Source: JBFJVZ01 sp041623895 (GTDB lineage Bacteria; Planctomycetota; Planctomycetia; Pirellulales; Pirellulaceae). From it: a DNA stretch of 36,554 nt. Positions 7,674 to 15,828 of this stretch are shown piece after piece. The notes below the pieces were generated by a model. The model was not told the origin of the DNA. It saw only the letters and a list, made by a program, of their open reading frames with translations, and did not search any database. The position numbers and the translations under genes were made by a program. The stretch lies in NCBI GenBank assembly GCA_041623895.1, contig JBFJVZ010000017.1, forward strand, positions 1-36,554, in the 5' to 3' direction. Positions within the stretch are counted from its first letter, which is position 1. The number at the start of each line of letters is the position of its first letter.

Positions 7674-7700
7674 GAACGGTCCTGAGATAACCTTGTCTAT
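7674..7700 (+). promoter_or_regulatory. candidate ECF-type promoter upstream of leader and sigma factor
   Basis: GAAC at 7674-7677 and GTCTAT at 7695-7700 are separated by 17 bases. This spacing and sequence resemble group-IV (sigma-E-like) promoters (GGAACTT-N15/17-GTCTAA). Transcription from here would cross the small ORF at 7792 and reach the ECF sigma gene at 8410. That fits autoregulation, but it is inferred from pattern alone. Confidence 0.33.
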
Positions 7701-7791
7701 AGGAACACGTACTCCAACCGTTGGCCGTACGTCACGTTCTGGTTTTTTTCCTGTGCTCCGCACCGCACGATCGGTGTTAAGGAGGTTTGAA

Positions 7792-8076
7792 ATGCGTTTC
7801 GAACAGATTATCGCAACCGTCGCACGCTTGGCCATCGCCGAAGTACGTGAGATTTGTGGCGTCGTATCGTTCGCAAGCGACATGCGCCTCCATCTATGGC
7901 AGGTGCGGAAGCCTCTGGGGATGCTGTGTTATTCGGGCTCCTTGTCGGGATCATCGCGCTTAGATGATCTGCCCGGCGGGATAAATACCCGGCAACCCGG
8001 CAGTAAACGCGGCAAACAGTTGTCCCAACTGAGATTGGCGACAGCGACGTGCCCAGCGGGAATTGTGGCGGCCTGA
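7792..8076 (+). CDS. possible small leader protein, 94 residues, unknown
   Basis: A near-perfect ribosome-binding site (AAGGAGGT, 7779-7786) stands five bases before ATG 7792, the strongest of this kind seen in the window. The product starts MRFEQIIATVARLAIAEVRE, a plausible amphipathic helix. The later part is rich in G, S, R and Q with no recognisable domain, so the true coding part may be short or the ORF may be regulatory. It lies about 90 bases after a candidate ECF promoter and about 330 bases before the ECF sigma gene. A perfect 7-bp hairpin (7949-7969) is within it. The call rests mainly on the ribosome-binding site. A structured untranslated leader is the alternative. Confidence 0.4.
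   Translation: MRFEQIIATVARLAIAEVREICGVVSFASDMRLHLWQVRKPLGMLCYSGSLSGSSRLDDLPGGINTRQPGSKRGKQLSQLRLATATCPAGIVAA
7949..7969 (+). other. hairpin in the sigma-factor leader
   Basis: GATCATC (7949-7955) pairs perfectly with GATGATC (7963-7969) around a 7-base loop. It lies in the long region upstream of the ECF sigma gene and inside the small ORF. The rest of the leader from 8077 to 8409 contains no gene that I can support. Confidence 0.4.
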
Positions 8077-8409
8077 GGCCGAACAAATTCCCCGGTCGTT
8101 TGCCCAGAGTCAGCAGCGGATGAAACCGCCGCTCGCTGGTCGCGACCGAGCAAGCTGAATCCCGCGTTTCGCTGCGAAGTCGATTTCATCAAGTCCGATG
8201 ATTTCAGCTCGCAACACCGCCCGCGGCTTTAGCAATGTCCAGCCTTGTCACGTTCTTCAGCTACTTCGCGTTGCAGAAGATCACGACGGCCGACCCAGAG
8301 ATCCAGAAATAACCGGCCGCGGCGCACCTGACGCGCCTGGCTCCGACCAATCCCGGCACCACCACGAAAGGTAATCGCCAGCAGGTCGGCCGAAAGGGAG
8401 GAAACCACT

Positions 8410-8997
8410 ATGAACTTCACCGATAACGACATTTTGAACGCAAACATCCAGACGCGAACGGTCGCGGACCTGGTTCGCGCTGCACAAACGGGTGACCGAG
8501 ACGCATTCGGTCTGTTGTTCGAGCGCTACCGACCGGGCATCGTCGCGCTGGCGATGCGCCGAGTCCGCAACGCTGACGAAGCGGAAGAATTGACGCAAGA
8601 CGTGTTCATCCAGGCGATGCAAAAGATCGAACAGCTGCGCGTGCCGGAAGCTTTCGGCGGCTGGTTGCGTCGAATCGTACATCGCATGGCGATCAACCGC
8701 ATGACGCGAACGCGAACGGCGGTTGCCTGCGATCCGGAAACGTTGGAAGCAACCTGCCTGGCTCAAGGAACGCCGGACCAGACAGCTCAGGATCGCGAAG
8801 CTGCAGCCGCGGTTCGCAACAGCATCGATCGGCTGGGCGAATTGGACCAGGAAACGCTGAAGGCGTTCTACTTGCGTGGCCGAACGTTGATCGAAATGAG
8901 TGACGAGTTCGACGCCCCGATCGGAACGATCAAGCGTCGATTGCACGTCGCGCGAAAGCGATTGGCCAAGGAAATGGACGTCATGCAAGCGGTCTAA
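8410..8997 (+). CDS. ECF (sigma-70 family, group IV) RNA polymerase sigma factor
   Basis: The 195-residue product has sigma region 2 at about 30-95, with the DAFGLLFERYRPGI and NADEAEELTQDVFIQ stretches that bind core polymerase and the -10 element. Region 4 is at about 135-190, ending in a helix-turn-helix (MSDEFDAPIGTIKRRLHVARKRL). GGGAGG about ten bases upstream supports ATG 8410. No anti-sigma gene is adjacent, which is unusual for this class. The gene has a leader of more than 700 bases from the candidate promoter at 7674 and ends in a strong intrinsic terminator. This suggests a single-gene or leader-plus-sigma unit. The regulon cannot be read from the window. Confidence 0.93.
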   Translation: MNFTDNDILNANIQTRTVADLVRAAQTGDRDAFGLLFERYRPGIVALAMRRVRNADEAEELTQDVFIQAMQKIEQLRVPEAFGGWLRRIVHRMAINRMTRTRTAVACDPETLEATCLAQGTPDQTAQDREAAAAVRNSIDRLGELDQETLKAFYLRGRTLIEMSDEFDAPIGTIKRRLHVARKRLAKEMDVMQAV

Positions 8998-9023
8998 ACG
9001 ACCGCCAGTGACGCTGCAACGAG

Positions 9024-9061
9024 CCGGCTGTGAAAGGGCCACCTTCACAGCCGGATTTTTT
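9024..9061 (+). terminator. intrinsic terminator of the ECF sigma gene
   Basis: A perfect 11-bp stem (9024-9034 with 9044-9054, arms CCGGCTGTGAA and TTCACAGCCGG) with a 9-base loop is followed by six T (9056-9061). It begins 26 bases after the stop codon. This is the clearest intrinsic terminator in the window. Confidence 0.9.
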
Positions 9062-9130
9062 GTTTACCGACAACTTGGCAAGGCCTCGGTTCCCGCCGCG
9101 CGACAAAGGTTTACGGGTTCCCTGTTTGGG

Positions 9131-9157
9131 CATACACGGCGCGGTGGGGCGTGTATG
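9131..9157. repeat. 8-bp inverted repeat upstream of small ORF
   Basis: CATACACG (9131-9138) and CGTGTATG (9150-9157) form a perfect inverted repeat with an 11-base loop. There is no T-run, so an operator is as likely as a terminator. It is the only structure I see between 9062 and 9229. Confidence 0.4.
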
Positions 9158-9229
9158 ATGGTGGACGCTTTTAGCTGACCCGCATCACGATATGATTTTG
9201 GTCGATGCATCCCCAAGCAACGCCGCCGC

Positions 9230-9412
9230 ATGCACTCGCTTACCCCGCAAGAACGCTTGCGGAGAATGGAGGAGTTGCAATCACAATCGTTTGCCGCGCT
9301 CAAAGCAAATCCTGTCGCCTGGAATCATTTTATTCGTCGGAACTTTCGCAAACGCCGGGACGATGGTCAACACGCAGCTGAATCGAATCGTCCAGGCGCT
9401 GAGCAGGCATGA
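9230..9412 (+). CDS. possible 60-residue hypothetical protein
   Basis: The N-terminal 44 residues look protein-like: a charged helix (LTPQERLRRMEELQSQSF) followed by ALKANPVAWNHFIRRNFRKR. The last 16 residues are low quality and may be read past a lesion. I have an uncertain impression that similar short proteins precede nucleotidyltransferase-like genes in planctomycetes. The next frame (ATG 9363) overlaps it by 50 bases and starts like such a gene before degenerating. There is no strong ribosome-binding site. It may be an intact small gene or part of a decaying two-gene module. Confidence 0.4.
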   Translation: MHSLTPQERLRRMEELQSQSFAALKANPVAWNHFIRRNFRKRRDDGQHAAESNRPGAEQA

Positions 9413-9635
9413 CGTTTCGTACTTGTATTGGCTGCGGAAAATGAAGCAGGCCGCCGGTCGTATTCGAGATCAGTTGGACTTGCAGGAATTTGCCCGAGTA
9501 GCGTTTCCCGGATCCCCCGGTTTTCTCTACAAGCTACGAGTTCGCCTGGGCTCAATTCAAGGCAGAGGCTTCTGCAGGAACAACGTTTCACTTTCCGGGT
9601 GCAGCGGGGTGCGGCCGAAGCCATGTTTTTCGTAG
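9363..9635 (+). pseudogene. possible decayed nucleotidyltransferase-like remnant
   Basis: Translation from ATG 9363 starts NTQLNRIVQALSRHDVSYL, which resembles the first helix and strand of small nucleotidyltransferases (pattern: helix, RHDV.Y, then a glycine-rich loop). The expected GG loop is absent. Later QLDLQEF may correspond to the DxD-containing strand. The frame then runs antisense into the 3' end of the GNAT gene (from 9557), which argues against an intact gene. The call is tentative and rests on this short resemblance and on the preceding small ORF. Confidence 0.25.
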
Positions 9636-10045
9636 GCGCGCCGTGCCGCATCGTTGTGGGCCATTACTTCTAATGTGACCCGGCAGCAGTCATGGGCAGT
9701 AGCGATCTCGTCGATCTTGGCGAGTAGCTTCCCCGCCACTCCGCGTCCACGGAACTCTTCCGTCACCACAACGTCGTGGATGTTCACTAACGGACGCCCC
9801 ATGAAAGTCGAAAATCCATAGAAACAATTGGCTAGCCCGACTGCTGAACCACCGCTGTAGGCCAACACGCTGAAAGCCGTCGGAAACTCGGCGAGTTTGC
9901 AGGGAATATCCAGTAATTCTTCCGGCGTCATCGTGCTAGCCGACCCACCGCTCTCAAACTCTGCGTATTCTGCCAGCAGTGCGATCAAATCGGCGCAATG
10001 CTTTGCGTCCGAATAGTCGACTCCTATCGTGGTGACTTCGGTCAT
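9557..10045 (-). CDS. GNAT-family N-acetyltransferase
   Basis: This family transfers an acetyl group from acetyl-CoA to an amine. The 162-residue product shows the order of GNAT motifs: a strand with NIHDVVVTEEFRGRG, the acetyl-CoA loop RGRGVAGKLL (about residues 90-100), the following helix, then VTLEVMAHNDAARRAYEKHGF, the typical motif-B ending. The substrate cannot be told. The start at 10045 is preferred because AGGTAA stands just upstream and the family usually begins about here. In-frame starts up to 10102 would add 19 residues. It is divergent from the PQQ-type gene, and the 102-base gap contains a 15-base palindrome. Confidence 0.88.
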   Translation of the reverse strand: MTEVTTIGVDYSDAKHCADLIALLAEYAEFESGGSASTMTPEELLDIPCKLAEFPTAFSVLAYSGGSAVGLANCFYGFSTFMGRPLVNIHDVVVTEEFRGRGVAGKLLAKIDEIATAHDCCRVTLEVMAHNDAARRAYEKHGFGRTPLHPESETLFLQKPLP

Positions 10046-10100
10046 CGTTACCTGCTCTTGGTGGCTCGCCATACGCGGCATTCGGAAACTCGCAGAATTC

Positions 10101-10115
10101 AACTAGAATCTAGTT
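10101..10115. promoter_or_regulatory. 15-base palindrome in divergent intergenic region
   Basis: AACTAG-AAT-CTAGTT is a perfect inverted repeat lying between the divergent GNAT and PQQ-type genes, 32 bases before the latter's ATG. Its position and symmetry suit a repressor operator. No regulator is linked to it in the window. Confidence 0.3.
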
Positions 10116-10147
10116 CTTCGCAAAACTTACTTTCCCGGGAACATTCG

Positions 10148-11401
10148 ATGCTTCGCATTTTAACACCCATGGTTGCGGTGGTCATTGTGACAGGCACGGT
10201 GATCGCCGACGGTTGGCAACAATTTCGAGGTGACGCAGCGCGAGGTGTCGCTGCGGCAGATATCCCGACCACTTGGAGCGATACCGAGAATCTGGCTTGG
10301 AAGACGCGATTGCCGGGCAAAGGTTCCAGTAGCCCGGTTGTGTATGGCGATCGGGTTTTTCTGACCGCCTATTCCGGCTATGCCGTTAGCGCCGAAGACC
10401 CGGGTGAGCGAGACGACCTGCGGCTGCACGTCATCGGTTTGTCCTTGGACGACGGCCGCATCGTTTGGGACAAGCAAGTCGATCCTTCACCCCAAGAACA
10501 GTCCGCCAACAAGCGGGTGGCTGATCACGGCTACGCTTCGCCTACGCCGTGCGTGGATGAGCAGAACGTGTACGCTTCCTTTGGACCGTCGGGCGTGGTC
10601 GCTTTCTCTCATCAGGGGGAGTTTCGATGGCGAACCGCTGTCGGTACGCAAACCGCAGGATTCGGGGCGGCGGCGAGCCCCATTGTTTTCCAGGACCTGG
10701 TGATCATGAATGCGTCGATCGAAGACGGCGCGGTTTACGGTATCGATAAGCACACGGGGGAAGTACGCTGGCGGACTGCAGATATCACGCGGGCTTGGAC
10801 AACACCCACCATCGTGACCCTGAAAGACGGAACTAATGAACTGGTCCTGAATCAAAAAGGCATGATTCTCGGGCTCGATCCAAAGACCGGAAAGAAACTG
10901 TGGTGGTGTGACGCCATCCAGGATTACGTTGTGCCCTGTGTTGTTGCGGACGGTGACATTCTTTATTGCAGCGGTGGCCGCAGCAACAAAACATTTGTTG
11001 TCAGAGCTGGCGGCCGCGGTGATGTCAGCGAGTCGCACCTGGTGTGGGATGTTTCGCTCGGCGCGAATGTGACCAGCCCCCTGCTGCACGACGGTTACCT
11101 GTACTGGTCGCATGACAAGTCGATCGCACTTTGCCTCCGCGCCAGCGACGGAGAGCAGATGTTTCGCGAGCGGATGCCCACACGTAGTCGTGTTTACGCG
11201 TCGATTGTCAGTGACGGTTCAAAGCTGTTCCTGACGACGCGTGACGCCGGTGTGTTGGTGCTGGATGCTTCGCCGACTTACCAAGAACTTGCTGTCAACA
11301 AACTCGGATCGCCCGAGGAAAAATTTAACGCGACTCCGGCGATCATCGGCAGCAAGTTGCTGCTGCGCAGTGACCAGAACCTCTACTGCATCAGTAAGTA
11401 G
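10148..11401 (+). CDS. secreted PQQ-like beta-propeller repeat protein
   Basis: The 417-residue product has a signal peptide (residues 1 to about 20, LTPMVAVVIVTGTVIADG). It is followed by repeated blades of the PQQ/WD-like propeller type: WQQFRGDAARG, SSPVVYGDRVFLTAY, DGRIVWDKQV, SPTPCVDEQNVYASFG, TGEVRWRT and TGKKLWW. WQQFRG at the mature N-terminus is typical of the large planctomycete outer PQQ-like family. No cofactor-binding residue set is clear, so it may be a scaffold or binding protein rather than a dehydrogenase. ATG 10148 is chosen because the signal peptide begins there; upstream in-frame codons would destroy it. The next gene follows after 30 bases and may share the transcript. 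Confidence 0.88.
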   Translation: MLRILTPMVAVVIVTGTVIADGWQQFRGDAARGVAAADIPTTWSDTENLAWKTRLPGKGSSSPVVYGDRVFLTAYSGYAVSAEDPGERDDLRLHVIGLSLDDGRIVWDKQVDPSPQEQSANKRVADHGYASPTPCVDEQNVYASFGPSGVVAFSHQGEFRWRTAVGTQTAGFGAAASPIVFQDLVIMNASIEDGAVYGIDKHTGEVRWRTADITRAWTTPTIVTLKDGTNELVLNQKGMILGLDPKTGKKLWWCDAIQDYVVPCVVADGDILYCSGGRSNKTFVVRAGGRGDVSESHLVWDVSLGANVTSPLLHDGYLYWSHDKSIALCLRASDGEQMFRERMPTRSRVYASIVSDGSKLFLTTRDAGVLVLDASPTYQELAVNKLGSPEEKFNATPAIIGSKLLLRSDQNLYCISK

Positions 11402-11431
11402 CATTGTCTGAAGTCTTTTCAGGAGCCCGCA

Positions 11432-14400
11432 TTGACTCTCAGGAAGCCAGCCGCAAGACCTGATCGCAAACACTACCGCCCCAGATTGGAACCACTGGAA
11501 AACCGGCGAGTGTTAGCGACGATCATTGTGACCAGTGCAAACGACAACCTGTCCGTTGACGGGCAGGTAACGTTGCGCGAAGCGATCTTTGCAGCCGAGG
11601 CGAACGTTAGCATTGATGGTTCAGCCGCCGGCGAGCAGGGACAGGATACGATTCGCTTTGCCAGCTCATTGTCAGGGATTCCGATTCGCATGGCCGGCTC
11701 CGAGTACCTGATTTCGGAGTCGTTGATCATCGAAGGAAACGGTGCCCACGAAACAATCATCAGTGGTGAAAACCTATCGCGGATCTTTAGTTTCTTTGGA
11801 TCGGTCACGGGTGGTGAAAATCACTACGAGTTATCGGGGTTAAAACTGCAGAACGGTAAAGCGGTTAAGGTCAGTGCCAGCGACCCCGACGAAATCGGCG
11901 GAGCCATCGTTTTTGAAGGCACTCGCGAGGAGTCCCTGGTGGTTCGCGATTCCGTGATCGAAAACAGCCAGGCGGATGTGGGCGGCGGAATTCACGTCGA
12001 CGGGGTCAAGCTGCACATTGACGGATCCACCATCACGTTTAACCAAGCCAGTTTTGGCGGTGGACTGTCAGCTCAAAACGTACGCGCAGTGATCACCAAT
12101 TCAACGATTCATTCCAACAGCGCGGCGACACGCGGCGGCGGTATCCACCACCTTGGATTCGATCCGGTGCAGCCTTCGACGTTGGACTTGATTAATGTGA
12201 CCGTGACCGACAACGCGGCTCGAAATATTCACAACGCCAGTCGCGATGACGGTGATGCAGTTGTGCAATATGGCAACTCGATCATCGCCGGCGGCAGCGC
12301 CCCGGGTTTTGGCAACGAAGTTGTCACAGGAAGCGGCATCGCGACGGCGACTTCGTTGGGGAACAATCTATTGGATTTTCCGCCGGTTGGCCTCACCAAC
12401 GACGCTGACCGGATACTGCTTGGAGCCGGAGAAATCGGACTCGGTGTGCTCTTCTCTAACGGCGGCGACGTCCCAACTCAGGCGATTCACCCGCTAAGTT
12501 TTGCTGTCGACGGCGGTAACAATCAGTTGGCCGTGGGGCCGGGCCCCGATTTGATTTGGGGCAATGGCGATGATCTGCCGCTGGAAACGGATCAGCGATC
12601 AACGGGTTTTATTCGCATCCTCAACGGGGGCAGCGGCACCGCCGCCGTTGATATCGGCGCTTTTGAGGTGCAGTCAACATTGACTGCTCCAAGTCCACTA
12701 CTGGTTTCCGACGCCGGCGATACGTCCTTCTTCGGTAGCACGTCGATCGATACCAACGACCTGACGCTTCGCGAGGCAATTCAGATTGCCAACCTCAGGA
12801 ATGGACCGGACACCATTACCTTCAGTTCGCTGCTGGACAATCAGACCATCGCACTTGATGGAAATTCGATCAGGGCAGTGGACAGTGTGGAGATCCTTGG
12901 ACCGGGAGCCGACCGGCTGACCATCAGTGGATCGCAGGAGTCAGGTATTTTTTCTTTTGGAGATGAAGGCGACGACGGTGGCAAGTTCATTGTTGCCGGA
13001 TTGACGTTGACCGCGGGATCGGCGACCAGTGGCGGCGCGATTTTCAGCCAGAGCAGCGAACTGGTCATCCGCGATACGGTTTTCGATGGCAACAACGCCT
13101 CCTTCGGCGGCGGACTGCTTTCGCTTGGCACCGATGTGCACCTGCTAAACAGTTCGTTCGTGGGCAATCGTGCCACCGGCAACGGTGGCGGTGCCCACAT
13201 TAGCGATTCGCGGGGCAGCATTATCAACGTGACCTTTAGCGGAAACATCGCTGAGGACATTGGCGGCGGCGGTCTTTGGGCTGGGGCCGGCGACCAGGAA
13301 GGTGTGTCGGATATTTCGATTATCAATTCCACCTTCGTTGATAACTCGGCCAATGAAGGATCGAACATCTATGTCACGGCGGTTGCTTCCGCAGCGACCA
13401 GCAATCTGGGTATCGGCAATTCGATCTTTGTGTCTGAGGGCGAAAGCGCTGGTAGTTCGGTGGTAAGTGGAGGCAGCCCGATCGCAACGATCACGTCTCT
13501 GGGAAACAACATCGCCTCGCAGCAATTCATTTCCAATCCGCATCCCTCGGACCTTGCCAATACGGATCCGCTGCTGGGAGCACTGGAAACCGTGCTGAGC
13601 GGGATTCCCACGTACACGCCTGCAATTGAAAGTCCGGCGAGTGATGGCGGCAACGATCAACTGCTGCCGGCCGACACGTTTGACATTGACGGTGACGGGG
13701 ATTCCGCCGAATCATTCCCGCTGGACGCAAACGGAAATCCGCGCGCGGTGAACTTGCCGAGCCTGGAAAATGAACCCCTGGTTGATGTGGGTGCTGTAGA
13801 AATTCAGTCAGATCCAAACGCTGTCTTCTTTGACTACGGCGACGCTCCGGATCCCGAGTACCCCACGTTGAGGCAGAACAACGCCCCCAGCCATGTCATC
13901 GATGACTTATTCTTGGGTACCTCGGTTGACGAGGAGTTCAACGGCCAGCCAACGGACAATGCGGATGGGGACGGTAGTGACGACGACGGCATCAGCTTCT
14001 TGACCAGCCTGGTGACGCATCCGACAGTCCCGACAACAGCGACCCTGAGTGTGACTGCTTCGCAAGCAGGACTGCTGGATGGCTGGATTGATTTCAATGG
14101 CGACGGGGATTGGCTTGACGATGGTGAGCAGGTTTTCGCTTCGCAGTCAGTCGTCGCGGGATCACAGGCGATCGCCGTTAGCATTCCGGCTGCTTCGCAA
14201 GTTGGTTTGACGTTCGCGCGTTTTCGAATCAGTGCCGTTGGTGGGCTTCAGTCTGATACCGGAGTGGTCACCGGTGGCGAGGTGGAAGACTACGCCGTCA
14301 ACATCGTTGACGGTAGTGAAGGAGTTGCTGTCAACTTGATCGTCGATGCCACGCACAGCTTCATCACCAGCAGTTCCAATCTGGTCGTTGCCGCCGGAAC

Positions 14401-15361
14401 GGAAATCATTTTCCAGACCCCCGCGGCTTTAATTTCTTCCTTGACGTTCATCGGGACCGAGGGCAATGACCTCATCCGCCTGGCGGACTTCAGTGGACAA
14501 CAGGGCGATCAAATCCCGATCACGATCGACGGAAAAGGCGGCTCGGATTCCGTAAAACTGGCGAAGATCTTTGACTACGATAACGCATCAAGGATCACAT
14601 TTGAGGCTGTCGAGAATCTGCAGCCGGGCAGCGACTTTGAACCCGATACGACATTGACGCCGCTTCTGGTTGCAGCGGCGAAAGGCAACGTTGAGCTGGT
14701 CACGATCGTTGTCGACAATACAGATCCGATCGTCGCCGACGACGGATGGCAATACTCACGTAGCGCATCCACTAGCGATGGTTTCTCGCGGATTCTTGCA
14801 GCCGGTACTACCGAAGTCGCGATCATCGGCGGCGGTGATTGGACCAACCCGATCGAAAAGCATGATGTCGACACCAAGAACGGCGTCACGGCGCTTGATG
14901 CACTGATCATCTTGAACCACTTGGCGACACGTCAGTTTATCGTTGAAGGCTCGTCAGAACTCGTTGATGCCGCTTCCGTGTCCGAATTCCCCAACTTCTT
15001 CTACGATACGACCGGCGGTGGCGACGCGACCGCATTGGATGCACTGCGAGTGATCAACTTTATCGCGCAGCAAAACTTATCTGGTGAAAGCGAGAACGTG
15101 GAGGCAGGTCTGTTTCCGCAACCGGTGTTGCCAGCGTTGGCGCCGCTTGATTTGGGATCGAGAATTGCCTGTCAAGAAGTTACCGCTCGCCTGGAGGGCT
15201 CGGAGCGATCCGGACTTTTGAAAATGAGTCCCCGATGGGTTCCGCTACGAAGCGGTCGTTCTGCAGCCGAGCGAATCGAACCAGTGGAATTTGAAGCGCG
15301 TGAGCAAGCAGAAAACGTCGACGCGGCTCTTTTGCAACTGAACGAAATCCTTTTTTCGTGA
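11432..15361 (+). CDS. large surface protein: two CSLREAI/choice-of-anchor beta-helix blocks, GEVED domain, dockerin-like C-terminus
   Basis: The 1309-residue product begins with the planctomycete surface-protein motif RPRLEPLENRRVLA (residues 16-29). Two similar beta-helix blocks follow. Each opens with TLREAI (about 47 and 446), contains glycine/asparagine-rich rungs such as FGGGL, and ends with a D(I/V)GA(F/V)E(V/I)Q motif (about 408 and 785). A GEVED-type domain runs from FDYGDAPDPEYPTL (about 799) through FNGDGDWLDDGE to GGEVEDY (about 948). Two calcium-loop-like dockerin repeats (NGVTALDALIILNHL, GDATALDALRVINFI) lie at about 1145-1215. The start is TTG, supported by AGGAG six bases upstream and by the N-terminal motif. 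It is probably exported and displayed on the cell surface; the binding partner is unknown. Confidence 0.9.
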   Translation: MTLRKPAARPDRKHYRPRLEPLENRRVLATIIVTSANDNLSVDGQVTLREAIFAAEANVSIDGSAAGEQGQDTIRFASSLSGIPIRMAGSEYLISESLIIEGNGAHETIISGENLSRIFSFFGSVTGGENHYELSGLKLQNGKAVKVSASDPDEIGGAIVFEGTREESLVVRDSVIENSQADVGGGIHVDGVKLHIDGSTITFNQASFGGGLSAQNVRAVITNSTIHSNSAATRGGGIHHLGFDPVQPSTLDLINVTVTDNAARNIHNASRDDGDAVVQYGNSIIAGGSAPGFGNEVVTGSGIATATSLGNNLLDFPPVGLTNDADRILLGAGEIGLGVLFSNGGDVPTQAIHPLSFAVDGGNNQLAVGPGPDLIWGNGDDLPLETDQRSTGFIRILNGGSGTAAVDIGAFEVQSTLTAPSPLLVSDAGDTSFFGSTSIDTNDLTLREAIQIANLRNGPDTITFSSLLDNQTIALDGNSIRAVDSVEILGPGADRLTISGSQESGIFSFGDEGDDGGKFIVAGLTLTAGSATSGGAIFSQSSELVIRDTVFDGNNASFGGGLLSLGTDVHLLNSSFVGNRATGNGGGAHISDSRGSIINVTFSGNIAEDIGGGGLWAGAGDQEGVSDISIINSTFVDNSANEGSNIYVTAVASAATSNLGIGNSIFVSEGESAGSSVVSGGSPIATITSLGNNIASQQFISNPHPSDLANTDPLLGALETVLSGIPTYTPAIESPASDGGNDQLLPADTFDIDGDGDSAESFPLDANGNPRAVNLPSLENEPLVDVGAVEIQSDPNAVFFDYGDAPDPEYPTLRQNNAPSHVIDDLFLGTSVDEEFNGQPTDNADGDGSDDDGISFLTSLVTHPTVPTTATLSVTASQAGLLDGWIDFNGDGDWLDDGEQVFASQSVVAGSQAIAVSIPAASQVGLTFARFRISAVGGLQSDTGVVTGGEVEDYAVNIVDGSEGVAVNLIVDATHSFITSSSNLVVAAGTEIIFQTPAALISSLTFIGTEGNDLIRLADFSGQQGDQIPITIDGKGGSDSVKLAKIFDYDNASRITFEAVENLQPGSDFEPDTTLTPLLVAAAKGNVELVTIVVDNTDPIVADDGWQYSRSASTSDGFSRILAAGTTEVAIIGGGDWTNPIEKHDVDTKNGVTALDALIILNHLATRQFIVEGSSELVDAASVSEFPNFFYDTTGGGDATALDALRVINFIAQQNLSGESENVEAGLFPQPVLPALAPLDLGSRIACQEVTARLEGSERSGLLKMSPRWVPLRSGRSAAERIEPVEFEAREQAENVDAALLQLNEILFS

Positions 15362-15392
15362 TCCATCTGTGTTGCACACTTGCTGACTGAGT

Positions 15393-15548
15393 TCAAATTG
15401 TGTTGTCGATCGTACCGACGATGCCATCCAAATCCAGGTCATCAGCCGCTGTTCCAAACGGGTCTTCGACCGTGCGAGCCAGTACTTGGACGCCGACGAA
15501 GAAGTAAGCGTGAAGCATCGCGACGGGCACCGACCAGATACCTGCAGA
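15393..15548 (-). pseudogene. C-terminal remnant of a bestrophin-like chloride channel gene
   Basis: The minus strand encodes 51 residues containing AGIWSVPVAMLHAYFFVGVQ followed by TVEDPFGTAADDLDLDGI and then a stop. The (E/D)xPFG...(N/D)DL.LD pattern is the conserved end of bestrophin-family (UPF0187) membrane proteins. A stop in this frame lies immediately upstream (15549-15551). A neighbouring frame carries FSLFGVDLQ just before it, as if a frameshift had broken the last transmembrane region. No start or earlier domains are visible up to 15828. The rest of the 15362-15828 gap holds only short palindromes (for example CGCGATCGCG, 15752-15761). Confidence 0.6.
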
Positions 15549-15828
15549 TCAACACCGAACAGAGAGAAGATCTTTTTTGTCGGCCTGCACTCGTCGGCAC
15601 TGGCGGGCGGATTTGGGGATTCTTTGGGCTCGGCCAACCCGCCGGTTTCAGCAGGCATTCTTGACGAATTGTCACACGCCCGCGTTTTCGTTCCACGCTG
15701 GCAGCAGATGGCCATGGAACAATTCGCCGGCTTGAATCACAATAACTGCGTCGCGATCGCGGCACAGAATGTTCTGTCGACGCGATTGCCCTTCCCACCT
15801 CCCACTCGGCAAATTTTTCGAGGACTTG

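Noticed and set aside
7546..7791. Upstream extension of the small leader ORF to 7546
   Set aside because: The extension overlaps the start of comF and lacks a ribosome-binding site, whereas ATG 7792 has a near-perfect one.
8281..9048. 255-codon minus-strand frame over the ECF sigma gene
   Set aside because: Antisense to a clear sigma factor and to its terminator; no domain recognised.
12841..13368. 175-codon minus-strand frame inside the surface-protein gene
   Set aside because: Low-complexity serine/proline sequence antisense to the repetitive beta-helix coding region; no ribosome-binding site or motif.
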